In this document: piece after piece, positions 7,277 through 16,881 of the stretch | How positions within the stretch are numbered: position 1 is the stretch's first letter | Layout: each line of letters opens with the position of its first letter | Assembly (NCBI RefSeq): GCF_002277815.1 | Contig: NZ_NKJI01000013.1 | Coordinates: forward strand, 100,800-164,799 | Origin: Pseudomonas sp. ERMR1:02 | Lineage (GTDB): Bacteria > Pseudomonadota > Gammaproteobacteria > Pseudomonadales > Pseudomonadaceae | Length of the DNA stretch: 64,000 nt | Reading direction: 5' to 3' | Position numbers and translations under genes: made by a program | The notes under the pieces: model-generated | What the model saw: the letters and a program-made list of their open reading frames with translations, nothing else | Databases searched by the model: none | What the model was told of the DNA's origin: nothing

Positions 7277-8209
7277 TCAAAGCCCTCCGCCGAAGCGATA
7301 CTGCCAAATGATTCCAATGGCATCGTATTCACTGCCCGTGCGGGTATGCCCGCCTTTACTCGCATTCAGCTTTAGTGAATGGTTGCGGTTCAACGGCAGC
7401 GTGAGGGTGCCTCCGTAGCGTGTATTTTCCTGAAAGTCGTGGTTACCGACCCCATCGACTGAGCTACTCCCGCCAGCGAAGTAGGTCGTATCCAGCGCAG
7501 CCCAAATACCATTGCTAAAGGCATAGATAAGATGCCCTTGTACCTGGTAAATCGGGTTCTGGGAAAGTGTGTGGTTGCCAAGGAACTCGTCATTGTCGGT
7601 GTAAAAGGTTCCCGCGCCGGATAGTTCCAGGGTCACTGGCCCCAGGCGCTTGGAAATCCCGAGTTCAGGCTTGAATGACCAGCGGTTGTTACCAAGATTG
7701 ACCAGTCTTGTAGCGTCGTATTGGCCAAGTGGCGCCGTGATTGCCAGGCTGGTGCCGATAATCACATCCTGTTGATAGCTGGGGAATTCAGCCAGGGACA
7801 TCGCCGGGGCGCCATATAAGTTGACCGAGAACCGGAATCTTGGATCGATCAACCCAGTGACATTACGCTCCTTGGGTTCACCGGCGAACAGAGCAGAGCC
7901 CGACAATTTTGCCTCAGGCACGATGATATCGAACTTCCCCGAGCGGCCCCAGACGTCCAGGGATCTGGCAAAGGCAAACACGACAGTCTTTATATTGAGC
8001 TTGGCATCCTGGAGCGGGATTGAGGGGTTGGCCGTCACGCTGCCATGGAGATCGCTATAGCCCATGAGCAGGAAATTGATTCCGACCGGCGTATTGGCGT
8101 AGGACCTGGGTTCGAGATCCTCTGCGACTGCACCGGGGGCTACTATGATGAGCGAAGCGGATGCGAACCGAACCAGCCTGACGACGCAGAGTTTGTGTTT
8201 CATCCACAT
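7277..8209 (-). CDS. Transporter of the MetA-pathway phenol-degradation family (outer membrane beta-barrel)
   Basis: This is a 310-residue exported protein. A signal peptide (residues 1-29, cleaved near AVAED) precedes alternating beta-strands of a barrel ending in an aromatic-rich strand, IIWQYRFGGGL. The DLEPRSYANTPVGINFLLMGY start and the SFKPELGISKRLGP segment match the Phenol_MetA_deg family, which is common in pseudomonads. Members are presumed outer membrane channels for hydrophobic compounds, but few have been studied. No catabolic genes flank it. A start at Met-3 is an alternative. Confidence 0.85.
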   Translation of the reverse strand: MWMKHKLCVVRLVRFASASLIIVAPGAVAEDLEPRSYANTPVGINFLLMGYSDLHGSVTANPSIPLQDAKLNIKTVVFAFARSLDVWGRSGKFDIIVPEAKLSGSALFAGEPKERNVTGLIDPRFRFSVNLYGAPAMSLAEFPSYQQDVIIGTSLAITAPLGQYDATRLVNLGNNRWSFKPELGISKRLGPVTLELSGAGTFYTDNDEFLGNHTLSQNPIYQVQGHLIYAFSNGIWAALDTTYFAGGSSSVDGVGNHDFQENTRYGGTLTLPLNRNHSLKLNASKGGHTRTGSEYDAIGIIWQYRFGGGL

Positions 8210-8416
8210 TCGCTCGCTTCCTGTCAGGCCCCCGGAGTTCTATGTATTGTTGTAGCGCATCTGCATGCGTTTGCACCTTCAGCTGCCACCAGTACTGTGT
8301 GGCAGCACTTGCTGATTGGTTGGATACTCCTGGCCGATCAGTGCCTGGACATACTGTTAATAGCGGTACGCTTTCGGCGTTGGAGATCTCAGTCGACATG
8401 CAGGCAAAAGTAAGCG

Positions 8417-8446
8417 CAGGCCCGAGCGCTAATACAGTCGGGCCTG
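8417..8446 (-). terminator. Hairpin between the SYLF and barrel genes
   Basis: A 9-bp stem (CAGGCCCGA at 8417-8425 pairing with 8438-8446) lies 49 bases after the SYLF stop on the minus strand. There is no clear T-run. The remaining bases of 8210-8494 show nothing else. Confidence 0.45.
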
Positions 8447-8494
8447 CCGGCTACAGTCAGCCATCACTTTAGATCCCAATCAAACGCCCGGTTG

Positions 8495-9055
8495 TTAGCG
8501 CTTGATCAAAGAAATCTTCGTTCCTTCGATGCTGACCCCGGCCATTAACCCTTCCTGGTCAACGATGAACGCGTACGCGTCGTCTTTGAGCGTCGAGCTG
8601 GACAGATTCTTCGCGATCCCTTCATCAACCACAACAACCGTGGGTCCTACACCGATTTCCCAACCCTTGGTTTGAGTTATGTATTTCACAGCTTTGTCGG
8701 TCATCAGAAAAACGACATAGCCATACGCCTGGGCACCTGCCTGAAGCCCCCACGACCCGCCGACGGAGTTGTAATAATTTTCTACCTTGTTGCCCTTCAT
8801 TAATACGCCTTCGCCATAGCTGCCGCCGAATACAAGGCCTGCCTTGATGATTTTCGGGAAGACAAGCACCGCCTTGGCTTTGTGCGAGATGGTTTCAGCA
8901 AATGGAGTGGCCTTGTAGAGAATCTGCAACGTTTGTTTAGCGTCGGCATGTAGATCCTCGGCGGTGGCCGCTGTTGCAGTGTTCAGGAAACTGGCCGATG
9001 CCAATGATGCAACCGTGAGGAGGATCGATAGGTAGAACCGCATTGTTTGAGTCAT
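8495..9055 (-). CDS. SYLF/Ysc84 lipid-binding-domain protein, exported
   Basis: This is a 186-residue exported protein. A signal peptide (residues 1-30, TATAA before AEDL) precedes a SYLF (Ysc84) domain filling the rest. Typical segments are KAKAVLVFPKIIKAGLVFGG, GEGVL, and SVGGSWGLQAGAQ. In eukaryotes the domain binds phosphoinositides; bacterial roles are unproven and usually listed as envelope stress. The start at 9055 was chosen because a good signal peptide and a GGAG-like site begin there; the longer upstream frame has neither. Confidence 0.88.
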   Translation of the reverse strand: MTQTMRFYLSILLTVASLASASFLNTATAATAEDLHADAKQTLQILYKATPFAETISHKAKAVLVFPKIIKAGLVFGGSYGEGVLMKGNKVENYYNSVGGSWGLQAGAQAYGYVVFLMTDKAVKYITQTKGWEIGVGPTVVVVDEGIAKNLSSSTLKDDAYAFIVDQEGLMAGVSIEGTKISLIKR

Positions 9056-9429
9056 TTTCCGTACTCCGATAAGGGAGCATTGGATGAGAGCAGCGGTCAG
9101 CCTCTGCCGAAACAGGCACCTGACCCACTGAAATTTATCCGGCGCACCCTGAAGTGTGTGCAAGCTTCGCTCTCGAGTGATGCAGACCTGAGGCTTTGAT
9201 CGGTCGCGATGCCATCATTTGTTGTGACCCGTGTGTAAGTGCCGAGTTCGTCGTCAATGCCGTTTTTGGCCGTTTTCTGCCTGATGGATTGTGCAGCTGC
9301 GGCCCTCCATAACGCGCAAGGACAGTTGTCCGAGGTGGCAAAGCTGCAAGTGAAGCGGAAACTGTTCTGCTCTCCGGATAGACGGGGAGGGTTTCATCTT
9401 CATAAAGCGTATTTACGACCCCGGTGGTC
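9056..9429. other. Intergenic region, nothing recognised
   Basis: These 374 bases separate two minus-strand genes (the exchanger upstream and the SYLF gene downstream). It presumably holds the SYLF promoter. No repeat, hairpin or small gene stands out. Confidence 0.4.
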
Positions 9430-10503
9430 TCAAGAAGTCGGGATATCCGGCGTAAAGAAGTAGGCAAGGCCGAGGATCAGGTAGACGGCAAGCAATTGCA
9501 CCCCCTTGAGCCAGTCCGAGCGTCCATCGCCCGCTACCTGGCCGGTGATCAGCACTGCCAGCAGCATGCTCAGCACCAGGCCGTTGGAAAATGCCAGGTC
9601 CATGGGAACGGCACTGATGAAGTAGCTCGCCAGCACCAGGATGGGCGCAACGAACAAGGCCACTTGGACACTGGAGCCGATGGCGACGGCGAGCGCCAGA
9701 TCCATGCGATTTTTCATGGCAGCCGTGATTGCTGTGGCATGTTCTGCGGCGTTCCCAAGAATCGCGACGACAAATACCCCCACGAACAGGTTGCTGAGGC
9801 CTAGCTGGCGAGCACTCGGTTCGATAGTGGCCACCAGGATTTCACTGATCCATGCGATCAGGCCGGTCGCAATGGTCAGGACGAGTAATGCCTTGCCAAT
9901 CGACCAAGGTGGAAGTGGGTGCGAGTCGTGTTGAACGCCGGGATCGCCGGAAAAGCGGCTCTTGTGCGTCACCAGTGAGTAGACGAGAAAAAGCCCGTAA
10001 ACCAGCAGCAGGACCAGTGAGATATATAAGCTCAGCGCCTGGAGCCCGTGGGGTGCGCGTACAGCGATTACAGCGTTGTAGGCGGCAGGGATTACCAGCG
10101 CAATGGCCGCCAGCGTCAATAGTGTCGCCTGAGAGCGGGCGGCTGTGGCGTTGTAGTGCTGTTCCTGATGACGCAGCCCGCCAGCTAGCATGGCCGCGCC
10201 CAGTACAAGCAGGATATTGCCAACGATAGAGCCGGCGATGGACGCTTTCACCACATCGTACAATCCGGCCCGCATCGCGCTCAGGGCGATGATCAGCTCA
10301 GTGGCGTTGCCGAAGGTTGCATTGAGCAGGCCACCCACTCCTTCGCCGGAACGCTCCGCCAATTGCTCGGTTGCTTTGCCGAGCCATCCTGCCAACGGGA
10401 TGATCGCTAGCGATGCTGCCAGGAACACTAATAGATGACGTTCAGGTGTGAGGAACTCCATGAGGATTGCAATTGGAATGAAGACCAGCATCCAGATAAG
10501 CAT
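9430..10503 (-). CDS. cax: Calcium/proton exchanger (CaCA family)
   Basis: This is a 357-residue inner-membrane antiporter with about 11 helices. It contains the two inverted alpha-repeats of the CaCA superfamily: GLLNATFGNATELIIA (about residues 79-94) and the second copy near AILGNAAEHATAI. These carry the Asn/Glu residues that bind the cation. It exports Ca2+ (or Mn2+/Na+) in exchange for protons. It stands alone on the minus strand and diverges from the amino acid antiporter. Confidence 0.92.
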   Translation of the reverse strand: MLIWMLVFIPIAILMEFLTPERHLLVFLAASLAIIPLAGWLGKATEQLAERSGEGVGGLLNATFGNATELIIALSAMRAGLYDVVKASIAGSIVGNILLVLGAAMLAGGLRHQEQHYNATAARSQATLLTLAAIALVIPAAYNAVIAVRAPHGLQALSLYISLVLLLVYGLFLVYSLVTHKSRFSGDPGVQHDSHPLPPWSIGKALLVLTIATGLIAWISEILVATIEPSARQLGLSNLFVGVFVVAILGNAAEHATAITAAMKNRMDLALAVAIGSSVQVALFVAPILVLASYFISAVPMDLAFSNGLVLSMLLAVLITGQVAGDGRSDWLKGVQLLAVYLILGLAYFFTPDIPTS

Positions 10504-10860
10504 CGAAGCTTTCCCCGCATAAATACGAACGGATCTTTAAGTATGAAAACCCGATCAGGATGGTTCTGCATATGTCTTCCGTCAAAGAACATGCTTAGGC
10601 CAATTTGAGCTGAACGATATTCCAAATTAGCAGACCCGATGTCTGCGCCCATCCATCAATACCACTAGCATTGTTTAACTATTGACTAAGCTTTCAGTCG
10701 TTGAGGACTTGCAATAGATGCATCGAACCAACTTCCCGCGGCGTAATACGAGAGTCAGTTCGGTAATGCGTGCCACTCGAAAGGTCATGCAGTGCAGTAA
10801 CGACCCTTCCCGGTTGGCCAGCTTCTAGTTTAGCGATGTCAATTCGGTAAGGAGATTCAA
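10504..10860. other. Divergent promoter region between cax and the APC antiporter
   Basis: These 357 bases separate two divergent genes and must hold both promoters. The right end has a good ribosome site (AAGGAG) for the antiporter. I see no convincing operator or structured RNA. Confidence 0.4.
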
Positions 10861-12345
10861 ATGGTCGATTCCGTAGGCAAGATTGACAAAGATTACCAGC
10901 CCGAAAAACAAACCCTTGTCACAGCCTCCAGCGACAAGCTGAAAGTCGGTTCACTTATTGCCTTGGTCATAGGCTCGATGGTCGGCGGTGGTATTTTCTC
11001 ATTGCCACAGAACGTGGCCGCGAGTGCCAGTGCTGGTGCGACGCTGATTGGCTGGTTGATTACCGGCGTAGGCATGCTGATGCTGGCGTTCGTCTTCCAG
11101 ACCCTCGCCAATCGCAAGCCGAAACTCGACGGCGGGGTATATGCCTACGCCAAGGCTGGGTTTGGCGACTACATGGGTTTCTCGTCGGCTTGGGGCTACT
11201 GGATTAGCGCGTGGATCGGCAACGTCAGCTACATGGTGCTGCTGTTCAGCACCCTTGGCTTCTTTTTCCCGGTCTTTGGCGAAGGCAACACACTGCCTGC
11301 CGTGCTCTGCGCGTCGGTGCTGCTCTGGCTGCTGCACTTTCTGGTGCTGCGCGGAATCCAGGGAGCCGCGTTCATCAACGTCCTTACTACCATTGCCAAG
11401 ATGGTGCCGTTGGCGCTGTTTATCGTCATCGCCGGCATCGCCTTCAAGATGGATGTGTTCACATCGGACTTCTGGGGCGCCGGCAACAGCGATCTGGGCA
11501 CGGTGATGAACCAGGTGAAAAAAATGATGCTGGTCACCGTCTGGGTGTTCATTGGCATCGAAGGCGCCAGCATCTTTTCTGCTCGCGCGCAGAAGCGCAG
11601 CGATGTGGGTAAGGCCACGGTGTTCGGTTTTGTCGCCGTGCTCCTGCTGCTAGTGTTGGTCAATGTCCTGTCACAAGGCGTCATGGCTCAGGCACAACTG
11701 GCGGGATTGAAAAATCCATCCATGGCGGGTGTGCTGGAACACGTAGTAGGGCACTGGGGCGCTGTGCTGATCAGTATCGGCCTGATCGTTTCGCTGGCCG
11801 GTGCGCTGCTGTCCTGGACGTTGCTCTGCGCGGAAATCCTCTTCGCCAGCGCCCGTGATCACACCATGCCGGCATTCTTGCGCAAGGAAAATGGCAACGC
11901 GGTGCCGGCCAACGCGCTGTGGCTGTCAAACGGTCTCATCCAGCTTTTCCTGGTTGTCACCCTATTTAACAGTTCCACCTACCTAAGCCTGCTTTACCTG
12001 GCGACCTCGATGATTCTGGTGCCGTACTTCTGGTCCGCCGCCTATGCCTTGCTGTTGGCCTGGCGTCACGAAACCTATGAGCAGGCCCCTGGCGAACGTG
12101 GCAAGGATCTGCTGATCGCGCTGATCGCCGTGCTCTACGCGATCTGGCTGGTCTACGCAGCGGGTGTGCAATACCTGCTGCTATCGGCACTGCTTTATGC
12201 GCCAGGAGCGATTCTGTTCGCCAAGGCCAAGCGAGAGTTGGGCCAGCCGGTGTTTACCTCCGTCGAGAAGGTCATTTTCCTGATCGTGGTCATTGGCGCG
12301 GCGACGGCGGGATACGGACTCTATAGTGGGTTCCTGAAACTCTGA
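10861..12345 (+). CDS. APC-family basic amino acid antiporter (ArcD-like)
   Basis: This is a 494-residue inner-membrane transporter with 12-13 helices. The first helix carries the APC substrate motif GSMVGGGIFSLP (about residues 38-49). The family of arginine/ornithine or lysine/cadaverine antiporters (ArcD, basic amino acid/polyamine type) fits length and sequence throughout. No arcABC genes follow, so it is an orphan copy, perhaps for acid or stress tolerance. AAGGAG lies 8 bases before the ATG. Confidence 0.88.
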   Translation: MVDSVGKIDKDYQPEKQTLVTASSDKLKVGSLIALVIGSMVGGGIFSLPQNVAASASAGATLIGWLITGVGMLMLAFVFQTLANRKPKLDGGVYAYAKAGFGDYMGFSSAWGYWISAWIGNVSYMVLLFSTLGFFFPVFGEGNTLPAVLCASVLLWLLHFLVLRGIQGAAFINVLTTIAKMVPLALFIVIAGIAFKMDVFTSDFWGAGNSDLGTVMNQVKKMMLVTVWVFIGIEGASIFSARAQKRSDVGKATVFGFVAVLLLLVLVNVLSQGVMAQAQLAGLKNPSMAGVLEHVVGHWGAVLISIGLIVSLAGALLSWTLLCAEILFASARDHTMPAFLRKENGNAVPANALWLSNGLIQLFLVVTLFNSSTYLSLLYLATSMILVPYFWSAAYALLLAWRHETYEQAPGERGKDLLIALIAVLYAIWLVYAAGVQYLLLSALLYAPGAILFAKAKRELGQPVFTSVEKVIFLIVVIGAATAGYGLYSGFLKL

Positions 12346-12392
12346 GCGAAGACCGTTCATAGTGGGCGGAACAATACGCCGGCCATGAAGTT

Positions 12393-12426
12393 GTTCACCA
12401 CTGCAATGTAAATTGCAGTGGTGAAC
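12393..12426. terminator. Strong hairpin between convergent genes
   Basis: A perfect 15-bp stem (GTTCACCACTGCAAT at 12393-12407 pairing with 12412-12426) with a GTAA loop lies between the antiporter (+) and the exported protein (-). There is no T-run. It is probably a bidirectional terminator or 3'-end stabiliser. Confidence 0.65.
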
Positions 12427-12489
12427 CAATTGGGACCGAAAGAAAGTCGATAACTTCTGATCCAGGCCTTTGCTTGCCAGCCTGCGCTG

Positions 12490-13068
12490 TTAACGTGAGG
12501 TCTTGACCTTAAGTACTTCGGTGTAAATGACGTTGATCGTCTGACCCACCTGAAGCTTCTTCATCCGGACCTGGAGGTCCGGGTTTTCGACCTTTAGAAC
12601 GGTCACCTTTCCTTCTGGAGGAAGCAAGGTCACTTCATGCTTCTTCAAGTCGATGTGAGTGATCTTGGAAGTGACCTTGACGCGACGAAACGCCTCACCG
12701 CCTGGATTAGGATTGTCCTTGGTGGCGCGGATGGTCCTCGATTCATTGCTGACGCCAGGCTCTTTGTCGACATTGGTATCAAGCACGTAGGCGACTGAGC
12801 GAATAACCTGAATATCAACGTTGTCACCAACTTTCAAGTTGTGCAGAGCCTTGGCTTTGTCCGTGAGCTGGAGTTGCACCGGGCTTTTGTCAGGGCCTTC
12901 TATGGTGACCTGATAATTCGCCGGATCAACGGCAAGTACGCGCGAAATGAGGTGACCTTCCATGGCATGACTGCCCAACGGTACTTCCGCTGCGCTGGCC
13001 GTAAGGCCGGCAGTGGACATGATTGAGGCTAGAGCGACAACGTAGGCAAGGGAGCGGATCGGTTTCAT
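12490..13068 (-). CDS. Exported hypothetical protein (OB-like strands)
   Basis: This is a 192-residue protein with a clear signal peptide (residues 1-27, TASAAE cleavage). The mature part holds two similar beta-rich units: HLISRVLAVDPANYQVTIEGPD and SKITHIDLKKHEVTLLPPEGK, each followed by a short IxV strand. This resembles small periplasmic OB-like domains found in many Pseudomonas exported proteins of unknown role. The start was placed at the signal peptide Met; the longer frame adds unconvincing residues. Confidence 0.75.
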   Translation of the reverse strand: MKPIRSLAYVVALASIMSTAGLTASAAEVPLGSHAMEGHLISRVLAVDPANYQVTIEGPDKSPVQLQLTDKAKALHNLKVGDNVDIQVIRSVAYVLDTNVDKEPGVSNESRTIRATKDNPNPGGEAFRRVKVTSKITHIDLKKHEVTLLPPEGKVTVLKVENPDLQVRMKKLQVGQTINVIYTEVLKVKTSR

Positions 13069-13294
13069 AGGCCTGCTTTTCCATGTTGTGGTTGACGAAC
13101 AGCACGACGGTTCTCGGGTAAGAGCGCCGTGCATACGCCAAAGCGTAGTCATTGTTTGCCAACGCGCCCGACCACAGTTTCTCCTCTTGCCTGTCAGCAT
13201 CATCTGCCTGAAGCAGGGCGCTTTGATCTGTTACGACGCAATTCATCGGAAATGACTAAACTATTTGGTTAGTCCTCCCCCTAAGGAGATTTCC

Positions 13295-14571
13295 ATGAGT
13301 GCCGCCACCCTGTCCGAACTCGATGCCGCTCTGCCAGGTTTGGCTCGCAAGATCCGTGTGCTGGAAGCGCTGGCTTGGCCGGATGGAGTTGAGGAAGTCT
13401 TCCTGGCGAATTGGCGCAGCGGGCATGCAAAATTGCCCGAAGTCGAGCTGCGTCGCCGTGAGCACAGCGCCGACATCGCTGCCCTGCAAACCTTTATCCG
13501 CCATTGCGACGAGGGGCATCCGGCCGGCAACTACCTCGCCATGACAGCGCGTAGCTATGTCACAGCCGCCCGCATGCTGGGGGCGATTGGCACTCCCGCC
13601 TTTACTCAATATTCGTCAGCGCTGTACCGGCGCCCGGATTTCTATTACCCGAGCCAGAACCTGCGCATGTTGGACGCGGCCCATTTCTTCCTCAAGACCA
13701 CCGATGCCCTTCTGGGGGAGCGCGGATTCCACCGTGTCAGGCTGAGATCCCGGCTGAAGCCTTCGCCGCCTGGATGCAACCAGAATTGGACCGCTTCTTC
13801 GGCGCGGGCCGGGTCACTGTCATGCTTGATCCGACCCTGGCCGCCAAGGCCATCGCCGGGGCGAGCCGTATCCGCCTGCGTGCCAGCGCTCTGTTCTCGG
13901 AACTGGACAAGAGTCAGTTATTGCAGCACGAGGCCTTCGTGCATGTCGCCACGGCACAAAACGGTGCGCTCCAACCCAACCTCAAAAGCCTGGGCCTGGG
14001 GGCGCCACGCACGACCCAGACTCAGGAGGGCATTGCCACCTTGGCCGAACTGTTCACCGGCAGCATGGACATCAATCGCTTGCGTCGCCTCGCCCTGCGC
14101 GTACTCGCGGTCCAGCAAGCGCTAGATGGCGCCGATTTCATCCAGGTATTCGAAGGTTTTTTTGCTGCCGGTCAGTCACAAGAGGAGTCCTTCCGCTCAA
14201 CCCAACGGGTTTTCCGCGGCGCCGACCTGCATGGCGGTTCGGCGTTCACCAAGGATGCCGCTTACCTGACCGGTTTGCTCGGCGTGCATACCCTGCTGCG
14301 CATCGCGATCCGCGATAACCGACCGGAATTGGTGGGTCATCTGTTTGCGGGACGCCTCAGTCTGGGTGATACCGTACGCCTGGCTCCCCTTTTCGAGTCC
14401 GGCTGGCTCCAGGGACCGGTCCATCTTCCGGCCTGGGCCAGCGATCTGCGTCTGCTCGCCGCCAACCTGGCCTTCTCTGCCTTTATCTCCCGGATCAAGC
14501 TGGATGTGCTCGATCTGGAGGTGTTCATGGCATTCGCAGACGAGCACGAAACCGATGCCAGCGCCATGTGA
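13295..14571 (+). pseudogene. DUF1704 / QEGLA-motif protein, frameshifted as given
   Basis: Two frames make one 425-residue protein of the DUF1704 family (often named flavohaemoglobin expression-modulating QEGLA protein, related to MATCAP peptidases). The HExxxH metal motif (HEAFVHVATAQNG) and the QEG motif (TQEGIATLAELFTG) are in the second frame. The first frame runs from the ATG at 13295 (AAGGAGA upstream) to about 13738. Restoring one C there (GTC CAG GCT) joins GFHRV to QAEIPAEAF and gives an exact codon count. It is likely an intact zinc-dependent protein with a sequencing error. Confidence 0.82.
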
Positions 14572-14667
14572 TCACGGTACCTGCGAAAACCTGTGTGAGC
14601 GCTAGCGGTGTACGGACCCCGACCTTGCTTGTAGGACAATGAGACAACCGCCACTGACCTGAGGTCG

Positions 14668-15402
14668 TTAGAAAAATTTAATCTCGTAGCCGAATCGTGA
14701 TGCTGCGCTGACAATATGCTGCCCCATGATCTGACGCGCCGCCTCAGCATCCCGGTCGATGAAAGCCTGCACGAGCTCTTCATGCTCCCCGCGCGCCGCA
14801 TGCGGAATATTGCTGAACACCGGGCCTCGCCGCGCAAAATTCATCGTGATCAGTGCCCGCATCGGCTCGAGCACCGTGCGAATCATCGTCTCGAGATAGT
14901 CGTTGCCTGACGCTGCGGCCACGGCCCGGTGAAAGTCGAGGTCAGCGTTGACAGTATCCAGAGTCGGTTCGCCTTCGTATTGCATTCGCAGGACCGCTGC
15001 CTGAATCGTTTTCAGCTTTTGCGCCGTCATATGCGACGCCGTCAGCGCGGCGGCCTGGCTTTCCAATACGGCCCGCACTTCGAACATGTTGCGGATCGTG
15101 TTATCACCGTCCAGCAACGGCGCACTCTCGCGCGGTGGTAGAGGCTCCAGCGATTGAGTTGCGGGCGAGACGAATACGCCCACGCCCTGGCGTGACTGGA
15201 TCAGCCCCTGGGCTCGAAGCGTCGCGATCCCCTCCCGTACGACGTTCCTGCTGACGCCGAAGTTTTGCGCCAGAAACTGTTCGGTGGGCAAGCGGTCTCC
15301 CGGCCGCAGCCGTCCGGAGGCAATCTCGTCGCTCAACGAGCGGGCGATGTGCTCGGCAAGATGAGGTCGCCGCGCTACGGGTTGCACATTCATTTCACTC
15401 AT
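14668..15402 (-). CDS. FadR/GntR-family transcriptional regulator
   Basis: This is a 244-residue repressor type. The N-terminal winged helix-turn-helix (about 12-82: GRLRPGDRLPTEQFLAQNFGVSRNVVREGI) has the GntR signature, followed by an FCD all-helical ligand domain (DLDFHRAVAAASGN, His ligands). It is divergent from the enolase-superfamily enzyme and AEC transporter, so it most likely controls them in response to a sugar acid or related carboxylate. Confidence 0.92.
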   Translation of the reverse strand: MSEMNVQPVARRPHLAEHIARSLSDEIASGRLRPGDRLPTEQFLAQNFGVSRNVVREGIATLRAQGLIQSRQGVGVFVSPATQSLEPLPPRESAPLLDGDNTIRNMFEVRAVLESQAAALTASHMTAQKLKTIQAAVLRMQYEGEPTLDTVNADLDFHRAVAAASGNDYLETMIRTVLEPMRALITMNFARRGPVFSNIPHAARGEHEELVQAFIDRDAEAARQIMGQHIVSAASRFGYEIKFF

Positions 15403-15423
15403 GCTCGCTCACCTCTCTCACTT

Positions 15424-15448
15424 GTCTTCTTAATCTACATCAGAAGAC
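15424..15448. promoter_or_regulatory. Probable GntR operator
   Basis: An inverted repeat GTCTTCT (15424-15430) and AGAAGAC (15442-15448), with an 11-base spacer, sits in the divergent promoter region 22 bases upstream of the regulator's start. Position and symmetry fit autoregulation and control of the neighbouring catabolic unit; the exact consensus is not known to me. Confidence 0.5.
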
Positions 15449-15665
15449 TTGTTCCCGTCAGTTAAAACTGAATTTCAATATCAGCATCAATAATTAAATC
15501 TAATAAATTCAATATGTTGAGTCATAAGCAGGCATACGCTTGCGGAATAGCATCGGTTGTTCTGTTGAAGGACAACAGGACGTCATGTACGTTGTTCTCA
15601 ACCTGACACGGGCGAAATCCGCAAAACGCCGCGTCACCTTTGCAACCTTCTTGAGGCGCAGTCTT

Positions 15666-16772
15666 ATGAAAATTGCCAGCATTGAAACCATTCCGCTTCG
15701 GATTCCCTTCACGACGGGTGGTCGGTCCGCCGGTGGGGTCTGGGGGCCAAAAGACCTGCAGATGGTCGATTCCCTTGTGGTTAAAGTCACCACTGATGAC
15801 GGTATCGTCGGCTGGGGCGAAACCTTTGGCTTCACCGCGATACCTGCAGTGAAAATCGTGATCGACACGATCCTTGCGCCCGAATTGATCGGCTGTGATG
15901 TCACGCGTCGCGAGAAGTTGCAGGGCGATCTGCAGAAGAAGTTTCACGTCTTCGGTCGCAGTGGTGCGTTCATCTATGGCTTGTCGGCGATCGACATCGC
16001 GCTGTGGGATATCGCTGGCAAAGCGGCCGGTAAACCGATCTACCAGCTGCTTGGCGGCAGTGAGGCCACTTCACTTGCGGCGTATGCAAGCCTGATTCGC
16101 TATGCCGACCCCGAACTTATCCGGGTCAATGTGCAGCGCGCGGTCAACAGCGGTTTCCGACACCTCAAGCTGCACGAGGTTGATATCGAAGTCATCCGCG
16201 CCGCGTGTGAAGCCGCGGGCCCCGGCGTGGAAATCACGCTCGACGTCAACGCACCGTGGACAGTACGCGAAGCGCTCGATATGACCGAGAAGCTTCGCCC
16301 GCTGAATCTGCGCTGGATCGAAGAACCGGTGTGGCCGCCGGAAAACTATTCGGGTCTGGCGACGGTACGCAGGCAAGGCGGCATTCCGGTTGCGGCCGGC
16401 GAGAACGCGTCGACGCTGATGGACTTCCAGCATCTGCTTGAAGCCGGCGCGGTCGATTTCATTCAGCCCAGCCCTGCAAAAATGGGCGGCATCACCGAAC
16501 TGCAAAAAGTCTATGCGTTGGCGAATGCCCATGGCGTCACGGTGATGGTCCACGCCTTTTATGACGGTCCCGGCCTGCTGGCCGCCGTGCAGGGTAGTGC
16601 CGCCCTGGGTGGTGCGAAATCCCTGGTCGAATGGCGCTATTTCGATCTCGAAGCGCAGCTCTATGGCGACGCGATCATTCCGCGTAACGGACGCATCGAC
16701 GTACCGCAAGGACCGGGGCTGGGAATCGAACCGGATCCGGACGTCATTCGCGACTACCGCTTCAAGCCCTGA
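15666..16772 (+). CDS. Mandelate racemase/muconate lactonizing enzyme family protein
   Basis: This is a 368-residue enolase-superfamily enzyme that removes a proton next to a carboxylate. The N-terminal capping domain (1-120) precedes a TIM barrel. Metal ligands are Asp193 (LDVN), Glu219 (WIEEP) and Glu246 (AAGEN). The general-base position reads Lys168-Leu-His170 where MLE/MR enzymes usually have KxK. His296 (HAFYDGPG) lies at the end of a late strand. The reaction may be racemisation, cycloisomerisation or sugar-acid dehydration; the substrate is not predictable by eye. It pairs with the AEC transporter downstream and the divergent GntR regulator. Confidence 0.88.
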   Translation: MKIASIETIPLRIPFTTGGRSAGGVWGPKDLQMVDSLVVKVTTDDGIVGWGETFGFTAIPAVKIVIDTILAPELIGCDVTRREKLQGDLQKKFHVFGRSGAFIYGLSAIDIALWDIAGKAAGKPIYQLLGGSEATSLAAYASLIRYADPELIRVNVQRAVNSGFRHLKLHEVDIEVIRAACEAAGPGVEITLDVNAPWTVREALDMTEKLRPLNLRWIEEPVWPPENYSGLATVRRQGGIPVAAGENASTLMDFQHLLEAGAVDFIQPSPAKMGGITELQKVYALANAHGVTVMVHAFYDGPGLLAAVQGSAALGGAKSLVEWRYFDLEAQLYGDAIIPRNGRIDVPQGPGLGIEPDPDVIRDYRFKP

Positions 16773-16881
16773 CCAAACAAGCCGCTTGCACCGTTGATCG
16801 AAGCCGACGCAACAGTCGTCGTGTCGGCCTCGATCAGCCATGACGACATTCTTGATAAAAACAAATACGAGGATTGATGAC

